Source of the DNA: Opitutia bacterium | Lineage (GTDB): Bacteria; Verrucomicrobiota; Verrucomicrobiia; Opitutales; Opitutaceae | Direction: 5' to 3' | Length of the DNA: 64,000 nucleotides | Assembly: GCA_003142955.1 (NCBI GenBank) | Contig: PLOH01000148.1 | Span: 233,977-297,976, forward strand | Shown here: one piece after another, positions 38,958 to 51,047 of the stretch | Layout of the letters: the number at the start of each line of letters is the position of its first letter | Position numbering within the stretch: position 1 is the first letter of the stretch | Made by a program: the position numbers and the translations under genes | Notes under the pieces: model-generated | The model's database searches: none | Told to the model about the DNA's origin: nothing | Seen by the model: the letters and a program-made list of their open reading frames with translations, nothing else

Positions 38958-41324
38958 TCACTCGGCCCGCAGGGCTACCATCGGGTCGACCCGGGTCGCC
39001 CGGCAGGCGGGAAGAAGCGTGGCGCCGAGCGCCGCGAGGGTGAGCACGGCGGTGGCGAAGAGGTAACTCCACGGATCGGCAGCGCCGGTTTCGTACAGCA
39101 TGGTGGAGAGCAGGCGTCCGGAGGCTAGGGCACCGGCCACGCCGAAGATCGTCCCCAACGCGACGAGACGAAATCCCTGGCCGAGGACGAGCCGCAGGAT
39201 GTCCCCAGCTTGTGCGCCGATGGCGATGCGCACGCCGATTTCCTGGATGCGCTGCTGCACGGTGAAGGCGATGACGCCGTAAGTGCCCAGCGTACCGAGC
39301 AGCAATGCCACGCCCGTGAATCCGCCGAGGAGAGCAAGGATGAACTGCTCCTGCTCCAGGCTCGTGGTCCGCAACTGCTCCAGCGTACGGACACGGAAGA
39401 TCGGGACGGTGGGATCGATCTCCTTGATGGCCGTCCGGATGGAGGGGAGCAAGCGGGCGGGGTCGCCGCTGCTCCGCACGACGAGGTGCATCGGGCCGTA
39501 GAGGAATCTGTACATGGACCAGTAGAACGTCGGGCCAGGGCTGGAGCCGAGGCTTTGACTGCGCACGTCGGCAACCACGCCAACCACGGTGAGTCGATCG
39601 CCGCCGATCTTCAGGCTGTCGATCTGGCGGCCGATCGGATCGGCATCGCCGAATAACTGCTTGGCGAACGACGCCGAGAGCACGGTGGAGCGGCGGGCCT
39701 CATCGGGCGACAGACCGGCAAGCGTGCGGCCGCGCAGCAGCGGAATCCGCATGGCGCCAAAATAGCCGCCGTCGACCAGCCGCCAGCTCGCCTGAATCGG
39801 TTCACCGGCGGCCAGAGGGGACGGACCGACGGGGAAAATGGGATTCATCGTGTTGCCACCCGCGAGGGGAAGCAGGTTGATGAGTCCGACGTTCGAGACG
39901 CCAGGCAGAGCGGCGATGCGCTCGGTGGCGCCTTCGTAGAACGAGACGGCACGCTCGTTGTTCTCCGGCTTCAACGAAACGGTCAACACGTTCTCTGGGT
40001 TGAAACCGGGATTGACCTGGAGCAGGCGCAGGAAGCTTCGGCCGAGCAGGGTGGCGCCGACCAGCAAGGTGAGCGAGATCGCGAGTTGAGCCACGACCAT
40101 CGAGTCGCGCAGCCGGGAACGGCTTCCGGCGCGCGGACCGTGGGATTTCAGCGCTTCCTGGGGCCGGGCCTGCGCGGCTTTGAGCGCGGGACCGAGGCCG
40201 GCAAATACCCCAGCCAGCACGGTGGCGGCGAGGGATGCGGCCAGCACGCGGAGGTCGACGGAGATTTCGGCAGCGCGGGGCAGCGGGAGAGAATGCATCA
40301 AATCAAACGCCCAGAGCGAAGCGAGCACGCCGATCATTCCGCCGGCGAGCGTGACAACAAGACTCTCGGTTACGATTTGCCGGACGATCTCGGCGCGGCC
40401 GGCGCCAAGCGCGGTTCGGATGGCCAGTTCGTGGGCGCGGGCGGAGGCCCGTACGAGCAAGAGATTCGAAAGGTTGGCGCAAGCGATGAGCAGCAGGAGG
40501 GCGACCGCGCCGAGCAAAACAAAGAGCGCGGTTCGCAGCTCCGGCCCGACGATTTCGCGCGCCAGCGGCGCGATCCCGGTGCGCCAGCTACGATCGATAT
40601 CGGGGAATCCAGAATAAAGCTGGGCGGCGATTGCCTTCATCTCGGTATCGACCTGGTCAAGGGTGACGCCGGGCTTCAGCCGTCCATAGACCTCAAGTTC
40701 GTGTTCGTATCGCCGGTCATCTCCGGGCTGGGGGACAAGCGGGATGGCGATTTCTAGATCACCGGGGAAGAACGAGCCGGCGGGCATCACGCCGACGATC
40801 GCGTAGCTGGTGCCGTCGAGCGTGAGAGATTGATGGATGGCATCATCCCGTCCGCCGAGGCGCCGCTGCCAGAACGCGTACGTGATGATGGCGACGTGGT
40901 TGCGGCCGGGGCGGCCCTCCTTGTCGAGGAATCCGCGTCCCAACGACGGCGCGAGTCCGAGGGTGGGCAGGAAGTTTGTCGTCATGGGGCGGACGTTCAC
41001 AAGTTCGGGGTCTCCGGCCCCCGTGAGATTCATGGCATGCCAGCCGACGGCGGCGAGCGACGTCCAGCTACGGCTCCGATCACACCAATCGCGGTAGTTC
41101 GGATAGGAGACGGAGAAGCGGGAGACATTTCGCGGGAGATTGGTTTCGTAGATGACCGCGAGCCGGTCCGACTTCGGCAGCGCCACGGGGCGCAACACCA
41201 CGGCGTTGACCGTGCTGAACATCGCCGTGGCGGAGCCGATGCCGAGGGCGACGATCAAGATCGCGACAATTGTGAGGCCGGGGGTCTTGGCGAGGGAGCG
41301 CAGGGCGAAGCGGAGATCGTTCAT
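38958..41324 (-). CDS. FtsX/MacB-type orphan ABC permease (ADOP-like)
   Basis: MNDLRFALRSLAKTPGLTIVAILIVALGIGSATAMFSTVNAVVLRP...ACRATRVDPMVALRAE; start set at 41324. Confidence 0.92.
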   Translation of the reverse strand: MNDLRFALRSLAKTPGLTIVAILIVALGIGSATAMFSTVNAVVLRPVALPKSDRLAVIYETNLPRNVSRFSVSYPNYRDWCDRSRSWTSLAAVGWHAMNLTGAGDPELVNVRPMTTNFLPTLGLAPSLGRGFLDKEGRPGRNHVAIITYAFWQRRLGGRDDAIHQSLTLDGTSYAIVGVMPAGSFFPGDLEIAIPLVPQPGDDRRYEHELEVYGRLKPGVTLDQVDTEMKAIAAQLYSGFPDIDRSWRTGIAPLAREIVGPELRTALFVLLGAVALLLLIACANLSNLLLVRASARAHELAIRTALGAGRAEIVRQIVTESLVVTLAGGMIGVLASLWAFDLMHSLPLPRAAEISVDLRVLAASLAATVLAGVFAGLGPALKAAQARPQEALKSHGPRAGSRSRLRDSMVVAQLAISLTLLVGATLLGRSFLRLLQVNPGFNPENVLTVSLKPENNERAVSFYEGATERIAALPGVSNVGLINLLPLAGGNTMNPIFPVGPSPLAAGEPIQASWRLVDGGYFGAMRIPLLRGRTLAGLSPDEARRSTVLSASFAKQLFGDADPIGRQIDSLKIGGDRLTVVGVVADVRSQSLGSSPGPTFYWSMYRFLYGPMHLVVRSSGDPARLLPSIRTAIKEIDPTVPIFRVRTLEQLRTTSLEQEQFILALLGGFTGVALLLGTLGTYGVIAFTVQQRIQEIGVRIAIGAQAGDILRLVLGQGFRLVALGTIFGVAGALASGRLLSTMLYETGAADPWSYLFATAVLTLAALGATLLPACRATRVDPMVALRAE

Positions 41325-41449
41325 GTGGGGAAAGTAGCGAGTAGTGGATAGCGAGTAGTGAGTAGTGAGTAGTGGGAGGGGACCGGGGAGATTTCGGTGC
41401 TTGGGCATGCTCATTACTCGCTACTGGTTATTTGGTCACCCTCGGGCAA
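41325..41449. repeat. Spacer with complementary GAGTAGY / RCTACTC arms
   Basis: gtagcgagtagtggatagcgagtagtgagtagtgagtagtggg (41334-41376) and ctcattactcgctac (41410-41424). Confidence 0.85.
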
Positions 41450-41899
41450 TCAGCTGTCGGATGAACGAAATGTGGCGGTGGAAATCCAATGCACGTTGCC
41501 TGTGCCGCCCTCGTCGCGAGTAAAGAAAAGATACTGTCCATCAGGCGATAGGCTCGGTGCGAAATCGTAGCCCTTGGTGTTTACGTCCGGCCCGAGATTG
41601 CGCGGTTCCGTCCATGTCCCGTCGGGCTGACGGAAACTGATGTACAGATCGCCGTTCCCCAGGTTGTCCGGCAGCGTCGAGTAGATGACGATGTAACTTT
41701 CATCGGGCGCGACAAAGAAATCCCCGAAGATGCAGTTGGGCCTGGGTTGGAAAGCCGCGATCTTTTCGACCGCACCAATCCGCCCGTCGACCAGCTGCGC
41801 CCGGTGCAGTCCCTTGTCGCCGCCCGAAAACACCAGGTAATACAGCGCGCCGCCGCGCACCACACAGGGGAATCCAGCGCCTGCGCCCGTGTTCACCAA
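41450..41899 (-). pseudogene. PD40/WD40-like beta-propeller protein, N-terminally truncated
   Basis: GKIAAFQPRPNCIFGDFFVAPDESYIVIYST...FAPSLSPDGQYLFFTRDEGG; coding-like sequence WSIGVDSSNGWADPIFLDPLVNTGAGAG extends upstream but is closed by a TGA. Confidence 0.6.
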
Positions 41900-42029
41900 C
41901 GGATCGAGAAAGATCGGATCCGCCCAACCGTTGGATGAATCGACGCCGATGGACCAAGTGGTTCTTCATGGGGTCTCTGGCTGAGCTATCGCAAGCGTGG
42001 GCCGAGAAAGGAAGAATCGTGCAGGCTGT

Positions 42030-43460
42030 TCATGGTGTTGCTAACCGATAGGCCGTCAGCCGGTTGTCGTAGAGCGAGGGCACGATGAGCAGTCCCTCCT
42101 CTGGAATGTATTCGAAATCGGCGGTGTATTGATGCGGGCCCCGACGGTCCAGGAGGAGGGTCTTCCGGCCCGCCGCGTCGGCGCGGTAGACGCGGCCGTA
42201 GTAGTCGGAGAACAGGTAGCCGTCCCTCCCATCGGTTACGAGTCCGTCCATGTTTGCGCCCGGTCCCAACGTCAAAAACGTACGCACCTGCTTCGTCTTC
42301 AGATCAATGGACTTGATCGTGCCGTCCTCGGTAACGCCCACCAGCAGCCGCTCTTTCTCGACGAGAATGCCGTTGGGCTTTTGAACCGCTTTGCCCTCGA
42401 TCCAAACTTCAGACTTTCCGCTGCTGATCCGGAATACGCAGTTCTTGGCAGAATCGGTGACGTAGATCACCCCATCGTCGGCGATGGCAAGGTCGTTGAG
42501 AAAGGCCGCATCCATGATGGAAAGACGGCCGATTATCATGCCTTGTTCGGGGTCAATCACTGCCACTCCAGACCGCTCCACGGCGTACAGCTTGCCGGCG
42601 AAGAATTTCAGGCCGGTCGGCGCTTTTAGCCCGGCAACCCACTTCAATGCGACCACCGTTCCGTCGAGCCCGATCTTCGAAATGCAGTCGCCGCCGAAAT
42701 TCGAAACGTAGAGGACCTTTCGTCCGGAGTCATAGGTAACGGATTCGGGGGCGCTGAGTCGGCCGGGGAGATCCCATGCTTCCGACAGAGCGGGGTGGCG
42801 GTAGATCGCATCCAGGTCCCGGCCCATGAAGCCCCAGCCACCAAACTGATTGGAGACCATGAGCACGAGCTCGTTGGCGCCGGTTTCCAGCGGCAGGTAC
42901 ACCGTGTCGTTCCAGCCGATGATCCCGCGAAAGGACAGATCGTGCCATTGGCCGCCGCTCTCGCCGCGATAGAGGATCCGCCCGTTCAGGTAGAGGGAGA
43001 CATCGTCGCTGTAGCCAAAATTGAACGGCCGGGATTCCTTTTGCCGGGCATGGACAACGGCCCGGGCCCACACCTTGGAGGTTCCCTCCACGACTGGCTT
43101 ACAGTAGCGCGCAATGTCGACCAGCCCCGACCCTTCGCCCCTCACCGATCGCCACGCGATTGCCGCGGATGGCTGCCCGTCCAGGTAGCGCTCGGGGGCG
43201 AGGTCGAACGCGCGAACGGTGGGCGAGAGCTCCCAGTCAGCAATGACTCCGGGGATCGGCTCCGCGGGCGCGGGAGGGTCGGACGGGGTCGTTTGGGGAT
43301 CAGCGATTGCCGGAACTTTCAGTCCGGCCAACAATGCGAACAACGGCAAGAAACGGGTCAATGGACTGGACTTCAAGACGGTCACGGCGTTTTCCCGGCA
43401 GTTGAGATCTTTACGGACGTTTGGCGTTTTCCAACGTCTGCATCCATTTAAGGGCGTCAT
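42030..43460 (-). CDS. NHL/SMP-30-like beta-propeller protein, secreted
   Basis: SAPESVTYDSGRKVLYVSNFGGDCISKIGLDG...LNDLAIADDGVIYVTDSAKNCVFRIS; DGLVTDGRDGYLFSDYYGRVYR. Confidence 0.75.
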   Translation of the reverse strand: MTPLNGCRRWKTPNVRKDLNCRENAVTVLKSSPLTRFLPLFALLAGLKVPAIADPQTTPSDPPAPAEPIPGVIADWELSPTVRAFDLAPERYLDGQPSAAIAWRSVRGEGSGLVDIARYCKPVVEGTSKVWARAVVHARQKESRPFNFGYSDDVSLYLNGRILYRGESGGQWHDLSFRGIIGWNDTVYLPLETGANELVLMVSNQFGGWGFMGRDLDAIYRHPALSEAWDLPGRLSAPESVTYDSGRKVLYVSNFGGDCISKIGLDGTVVALKWVAGLKAPTGLKFFAGKLYAVERSGVAVIDPEQGMIIGRLSIMDAAFLNDLAIADDGVIYVTDSAKNCVFRISSGKSEVWIEGKAVQKPNGILVEKERLLVGVTEDGTIKSIDLKTKQVRTFLTLGPGANMDGLVTDGRDGYLFSDYYGRVYRADAAGRKTLLLDRRGPHQYTADFEYIPEEGLLIVPSLYDNRLTAYRLATP

Positions 43461-44229
43461 AAAGCGTTGGATACGGGACGTGGCCCTCTCCGTCGTAAAG
43501 CCGGTACTTGATCAGTACGGACGGCGGTGACGCTTTTTGCAGTAAATCAAGAAACCTGAGGCAATGCTTGGTGCGGGTGCCGTCCTCATCGTAAGAATCC
43601 CGCGTCCCATTGGCGACGTACAGATAAGATGTCTTCCTTAAGGCGGTGAGATTCTTGAGCTCCTTTTCGAAAAGACTGGCCCGTTCGGAGGAGAGCCCGA
43701 AGCGGCTGAGAACATACCCGTTGAACGCGCCCGGTTCCCGCAGGAACGAGTAAAGCGCAAAGACTGAGCTGAGTGATTGACCGCAGAGGACTCTGAAACC
43801 GCTGGTCCGATAATTCGTGTCGACGAATGGCGTGAGCTCCTCTTTCAGGAAGCGGTCGTAATCGCCGGCCCCTCGCTCGGGAAACAGGTCCCGATTTCGA
43901 TCGGTGTTTTCAATTGCGACCACAATATAGTCGGGGAATCGATCGACCTTATCGACCAGATACTCGATGGTTCCGACGGTTTCCAGGAAGACATCTTTAT
44001 ATCCATCCAGTTTGTAAAGGACAGGGTATCGCTTGTCGCCGGTTCCATAGTTGACCGGAAGACGGATCAGCAGAACCCGATCTTCGCGCAGGATGTTCGA
44101 ATGGATTCGGCGGTAGGTTCCGCAGGAGACTGCTTCGCCGTCTGCCGGACTGTTGGAGCGAGCAGCGGTGACGCAAAGGAGAAGCGAGAACAGGGCGAAT
44201 GCGCCCGCCGTTGATCGAGACGTCAGCAT
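43411..44229 (-). CDS. Alpha/beta-hydrolase-fold esterase (enterochelin-esterase/IroE-like)
   Basis: SCGTYRRIHSNILREDRVLLIRLPVNYGTGDKRYPVLYKLDG; VAIENTDRNRDLFPE; FRVLCGQSLSSVFALYSFL. Confidence 0.8.
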   Translation of the reverse strand: MLTSRSTAGAFALFSLLLCVTAARSNSPADGEAVSCGTYRRIHSNILREDRVLLIRLPVNYGTGDKRYPVLYKLDGYKDVFLETVGTIEYLVDKVDRFPDYIVVAIENTDRNRDLFPERGAGDYDRFLKEELTPFVDTNYRTSGFRVLCGQSLSSVFALYSFLREPGAFNGYVLSRFGLSSERASLFEKELKNLTALRKTSYLYVANGTRDSYDEDGTRTKHCLRFLDLLQKASPPSVLIKYRLYDGEGHVPYPTLYDALKWMQTLENAKRP

Positions 44230-44250
44230 ATCATCTCCTCTGGGTAGGGT

Positions 44251-44946
44251 TCAAAGCGTGTCGTAGGCGATGAATTCCTCGAGCTTCTTCTTGGGCGGCG
44301 AGTCGGGCCATTCGACCGGAATTCCCAGCGGCGTGATGCACACGCGGGTGTAGCGGTCCGGGATGCGGAGCACCTCCTTGGTCACTTGGTCCGGAATCGC
44401 GTCGGTGATGAAGACCGTGCCGTAGCCCAGGGCCCGGGCTGCCAGCATCAAAAATCCGGCGGCCATTGGACCGTCCCAATGGTTGTAATCCGGATATTGC
44501 GAGGTGTTGTCCGTCAGCACGACGATGTAAACGGGGGCCGAGAAGTAACCACTGAGCCGGTTGCGGACGCTGGCTTCGTGTTGCACCTTCGATGTTGCCT
44601 TATCGCCACGACTATCGAACCGCTCCAGCGTCCGCTGCACGCAGGCTTCCTTCATGCGGCTGATTTTGTCGCGATCCCGGATTACTAAAAACTTCTAGGG
44701 TTGCTGGTTTCCGGAGGTCGACGGGGTGCGCGCGGCGTCGAGGATCCGGACAATATCCGCCTCCGGAACGGCATCCGGCCTGAATGTGCACACCGACCGG
44801 CGGTTGCGGAAAATGTCCCAGATGTTTGCGTCGGCTGCCGTCGAAGTCTCGGCAGCGGCTGTGGGCGCAGCCAGGCTGCCCAACACCATTCCGGAGCCCA
44901 GGAGGGCGGCACTCGATTTGAGGAAGGTCCTTCGTTCAATGTTCAT
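44251..44946 (-). pseudogene. Nitroreductase family protein interrupted by in-frame TAG (plus-strand cta at 44695-44697)
   Basis: Same-frame halves: MNIERRTFLKSSAALLGSG...DIFRNRRSVCTFRPDAVPEADIVRILDAARTPSTSGNQQP*KFLVIRDRDKISRMKEACVQRTLERF... Confidence 0.85.
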
Positions 44947-47561
<2,615 letters not shown>

Positions 47562-47658
47562 GGGAAAAGGGGCGAGGAGCGGGTCGTGAGTGGCGAGCAG
47601 GGGAAAGCCGATGGTGCGGAAGCGGGGCGGAGAGCGGAGCGAGGGTTGACGAGGGCGC

Positions 47659-48426
47659 TCATCGGCGCTCGATGGCGACGCCGCCGTTGACGGATTCGGC
47701 TATGAGTAGAGCACGGCCATCGCCGATGGTGCCGGTGATGCTGTGGCCATGGTACTTGCCGCCGAGGGTGAGCGGGAAATCGCAGTCGACGTGGCCGTTG
47801 ACGACGGAGGCGCGAAGCTGCAGGCCGGCGTCCTTGGGCAGATTGACGCGGACCCCGCCGTTGACCGTTTTGAACGTGAGCTGCTGGTCGGGCCGAACGG
47901 TGGTGAAGGAGGCGTGGACCGACCCGTTCACGGTGCGGAGTTGGGCATCGGCGCCCAATCCGATGGCGCGAATGCCACCGTTGACGGATGAGGCGTTCAC
48001 CGTGCCCTGTACGCCGTCGATTGTGATGCTGGAGTTGACCGTCTCGATTTTTTCGAGGACGGCCGCAGTGGGCACCGTGAGTGTGAACCGGACGGAAGCG
48101 CGAATGGTGCTGTCGGAGAACCAGCTACCCGAGCGCTTGGGCAGCCGCACCTTGATCGCGGCGCGACTCTCGGATACGTCCATCCTGAGATCAACCGCCT
48201 TCAGCTCCTCCTCCGTTTTGGCGCTTTTTTCTCCCTCGATGTGGATCTCGTTTTTGTCCCACGTGCGGACGTCGATGTCCCCGTTGACATTTTCGAGGGA
48301 GATTTTGCCGGTGGAGTTAAAAGGACCGGTCTGGATGAACGGGTCCTTGAATGAGTAGCTGTCAGCGCGCGTGGCGGCGACGAACGAGAACACGAGGACG
48401 AGAAGAACGGGAAGGCGTAGTTTCAT
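47659..48426 (-). CDS. DUF4097-like secreted beta-repeat protein
   Basis: Signal peptide; repeated S.NG.I motifs: ISLENVNGDIDVRTWDKNEIHIEGEK, VNASSVNGGIRAIG, LRTVNGSVHAS, FKTVNGGVRVNLP. Confidence 0.8.
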   Translation of the reverse strand: MKLRLPVLLVLVFSFVAATRADSYSFKDPFIQTGPFNSTGKISLENVNGDIDVRTWDKNEIHIEGEKSAKTEEELKAVDLRMDVSESRAAIKVRLPKRSGSWFSDSTIRASVRFTLTVPTAAVLEKIETVNSSITIDGVQGTVNASSVNGGIRAIGLGADAQLRTVNGSVHASFTTVRPDQQLTFKTVNGGVRVNLPKDAGLQLRASVVNGHVDCDFPLTLGGKYHGHSITGTIGDGRALLIAESVNGGVAIERR

Positions 48427-48470
48427 GGGATGAGAGATTTCCGAAGGATAACTCGTGGCGGCGGTGAAAG

Positions 48471-50897
48471 TTACTGCGCGCGGAGGGCTTCAAGGGGATT
48501 CACGCGGGTCGCTTTCCTTGCGGGCAGCCAGCAGGCGAGCAAACTCACCGCGCCCAGCAATACCGGCACGCCGACAAAGGTGGCCGGATCGAACGGACTG
48601 ATGCCGATCAGGAAACCAGCCATCAAACGAGAGGCGGCCACGGCTAGAATCAGACCGACGGCGATGCCGGCGACCGCGAGGATCAAGCCTTCCCGGAAGA
48701 TCAGGCCCAGCACGTCCCCCGGACCCGCACCGAGCGCCATGCGCACGCCGAATTCCTGGCTGCGCTGGCCGACCGCATAGGCCATCACGCCGTACACGCC
48801 CATCGCGGCGAGCGCGAGTGCGACAATCCCGAGCCAGCTCAGCAACCGCGACGCCAACACGGGCGCGAGGAAGGCTGCCTTGATGTAGTCGGTCATGGGC
48901 AAGGACGCCCACACTTCAACGCGCGGATCCAATTTGTGGATTTCCTGCTGCAGCGTGCCGGCCAACGACGCGGGATCCCCGCTCGTGCGGACGCAGACGC
49001 CGAGGTTCAGATCCCATACGCCTTGCCGGTAGGGTACGTAAAAAAAGCAACGGGGGGATTCATTGAGCGACCGGTATTTTCCGTTCTTGGCCACGCCCAC
49101 GACCGTCATCATGCGCCAGGCATCCTTGAATTTGCGCCCAATCGGATCCTGACCCGGCCAGAAGCGCGTCGCCATGGTCTGGTTGATAATAGCCGCGCCC
49201 GGGGCCCGATCGTCGTCCTGATCGGTGAAATCGCGTCCGGCGACCAGCGGTATCTTCATCACCTTGAAATAGCCCGGCGACACGATGCTGAACGGGAACG
49301 TCGTGTCTTCGCCGGCCTGGCGCAGGTAGCCGTCGACTTCAACGCCGTGCGCGGGTCCACCGTCGAAGCCGAGGGGGAACCAGCTGCTGAGGGCGGCGGC
49401 CTCGACCCCGGGGACTGCGGCCAGACGCTCGAGCAGTCGGCCGTAGAAGATCTTTGCGGTCGGCTCGGTGTAGCCGTTCATGCCCACCCGCAGGCCCGCG
49501 ACCATCACGTGGTTGGGATCAAAACCGAAGCCTGACCGGCCCGCTTGCCGAACGCTCCGGATGCACAGGCTGGCTCCAACCAACAGCACCAATGATAGGG
49601 CGACCTCGGCGACCACGAGCAGGCTCCGGAGTCGATGATGCGAGGAGGCGGCACCGGAGCCGCGTCCCCCCTCCTTGAGCGTTGCATTGAGATTGGGTCG
49701 TGACGCCCGGAGGGCGGGTACGAGCCCGAAGATCATTCCTGTGACCAGGGAAAGCAGAAGGCTGAAACCGACGGCCTGCGCGTTGACCCGCACTGAAATG
49801 CCCACAGGCAGATGGGTTCGGGGCATCCACGCTGCCAGCAGGTCGACGGCCCAAAATGTCAGGACCGATCCGAGAACGCCGCCCAACGCGGCCAGCAATA
49901 GGCTCTCGGTTAGCAACTGACGGATGAGGCGGCCGCGCCCCGCTCCCATCGCGAGACGGATGGCGATCTCCTTCTGTCGCCCAGTAGCCCGGGCCAGAAG
50001 CAGGTTCGCCACGTTTGCCGCCACGATCGCCAGAACGCCGAGGCCCATTACTAGCAGGATGGAAAACACTCGCGCGAACAGGGGCTGCGCGCCGTAGGGC
50101 GCCTGCACGAAGGTCAAAACGCGCAGACGGATCTGCCGATTCGTGTCTGGATAGCTCCGCTCCAGGCGCGCGGCAAACAAGTCAACGATCGCCTGGGCGC
50201 GGGCCAGGCTCACGCCCGGCTGCAGCCGCACCTGGGTGTGGAGCCAGCGGTCGTCGCGGACGGCCAGCGAGCCGAAGTTCGCAACCTCCCGGTGCATGGA
50301 GACCGGCGCCCAGAAATCGCAGATCAGCCCGCTCATCGTCCCATGAAACGCAGCCGGTACGACGCCCACGATGGTGAAGGGGTGGCGGTTCAGCTCCACT
50401 TCCCGCCCGATCACTGCCGGATCGCCGTTGAACTGGCGTCGCCAAAACGTCTCGTTCAGCACCAGCACCGCATTGCCGCCAGGTTTCTGGTCTTCATCGG
50501 GTCCAAACGTCCGGCCGAGGAGCGGCCGCACGCCGAGCACGTCGAAGTAGTTGGCCGTCGCGATCTGGCCATAGATCCACACCGAGTTGTCCCCGACCGT
50601 GAGACAGGCCGGCGTGACTTGGGAGCCGATAACGCCGGCGAAGGCCTCCTTCAGCTCCCGGCAATCCTTGAGATCGGGCAGTGAGACCGTGTCCCACATC
50701 TGGTCGCCGTGCACGGTGGTGAGGACAGCCATTTGGTCCTCCCGATCGACGCCCGGCAATGGATGAAACAGGATGCTCTGCATCCAGCAAAACACCGTGG
50801 TCGTGGCGCCGATTCCCAGGGCGAGCGAAAGCGCTGCGATGGCGGTGAAGCCGGGAGACTTAATGAGCTGACGGAAGGCGAAACGGAGATCGTGCAT
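48471..50897 (-). CDS. FtsX/MacB-type orphan ABC permease (ADOP-like)
   Basis: MHDLRFAFRQLIKSPGFTAIAALSLALGIGATTTVFCWMQS...PARKATRVNPLEALRAQ. Confidence 0.92.
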   Translation of the reverse strand: MHDLRFAFRQLIKSPGFTAIAALSLALGIGATTTVFCWMQSILFHPLPGVDREDQMAVLTTVHGDQMWDTVSLPDLKDCRELKEAFAGVIGSQVTPACLTVGDNSVWIYGQIATANYFDVLGVRPLLGRTFGPDEDQKPGGNAVLVLNETFWRRQFNGDPAVIGREVELNRHPFTIVGVVPAAFHGTMSGLICDFWAPVSMHREVANFGSLAVRDDRWLHTQVRLQPGVSLARAQAIVDLFAARLERSYPDTNRQIRLRVLTFVQAPYGAQPLFARVFSILLVMGLGVLAIVAANVANLLLARATGRQKEIAIRLAMGAGRGRLIRQLLTESLLLAALGGVLGSVLTFWAVDLLAAWMPRTHLPVGISVRVNAQAVGFSLLLSLVTGMIFGLVPALRASRPNLNATLKEGGRGSGAASSHHRLRSLLVVAEVALSLVLLVGASLCIRSVRQAGRSGFGFDPNHVMVAGLRVGMNGYTEPTAKIFYGRLLERLAAVPGVEAAALSSWFPLGFDGGPAHGVEVDGYLRQAGEDTTFPFSIVSPGYFKVMKIPLVAGRDFTDQDDDRAPGAAIINQTMATRFWPGQDPIGRKFKDAWRMMTVVGVAKNGKYRSLNESPRCFFYVPYRQGVWDLNLGVCVRTSGDPASLAGTLQQEIHKLDPRVEVWASLPMTDYIKAAFLAPVLASRLLSWLGIVALALAAMGVYGVMAYAVGQRSQEFGVRMALGAGPGDVLGLIFREGLILAVAGIAVGLILAVAASRLMAGFLIGISPFDPATFVGVPVLLGAVSLLACWLPARKATRVNPLEALRAQ

Positions 50898-51047
50898 GGA
50901 GGAGAAAAGTGGCAGGTGCCAAGCAGCAGGGATGCAGAGATCGATCGGAACTGGAGGTGGCGGTAGTTTCTTGATCCTTGGTACTTGAAAATTGGTACTT
51001 CGGGCTTGGTACTCGGTACTCGGGAACTTGATACTTGCTTCGCGGAC
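50898..51047. repeat. Spacer with TGGTACTY-type repeat
   Basis: cttggtacttgaaaattggtacttcgggcttggtactcggtactcgggaacttgatacttg (~50978-51038). Confidence 0.8.

Noticed and set aside
41325-41414. Extended N-terminus MSMPKHRNLPGPLPLLTTHYSLSTTRYFPH of the permease ORF
   Set aside because: It is translated spacer repeat; paralogues start at M(N/H)DLR(F/Y)A, so the start was set at 41324.
25408-44697. Pyrrolysine or general amber recoding
   Set aside because: Several genes here use TAG as a normal stop (ribF at 4404-4406, PP2C at 61664-61666), no suppressor tRNA or pyl gene is seen, and both sites are better explained as Trp codon changes.
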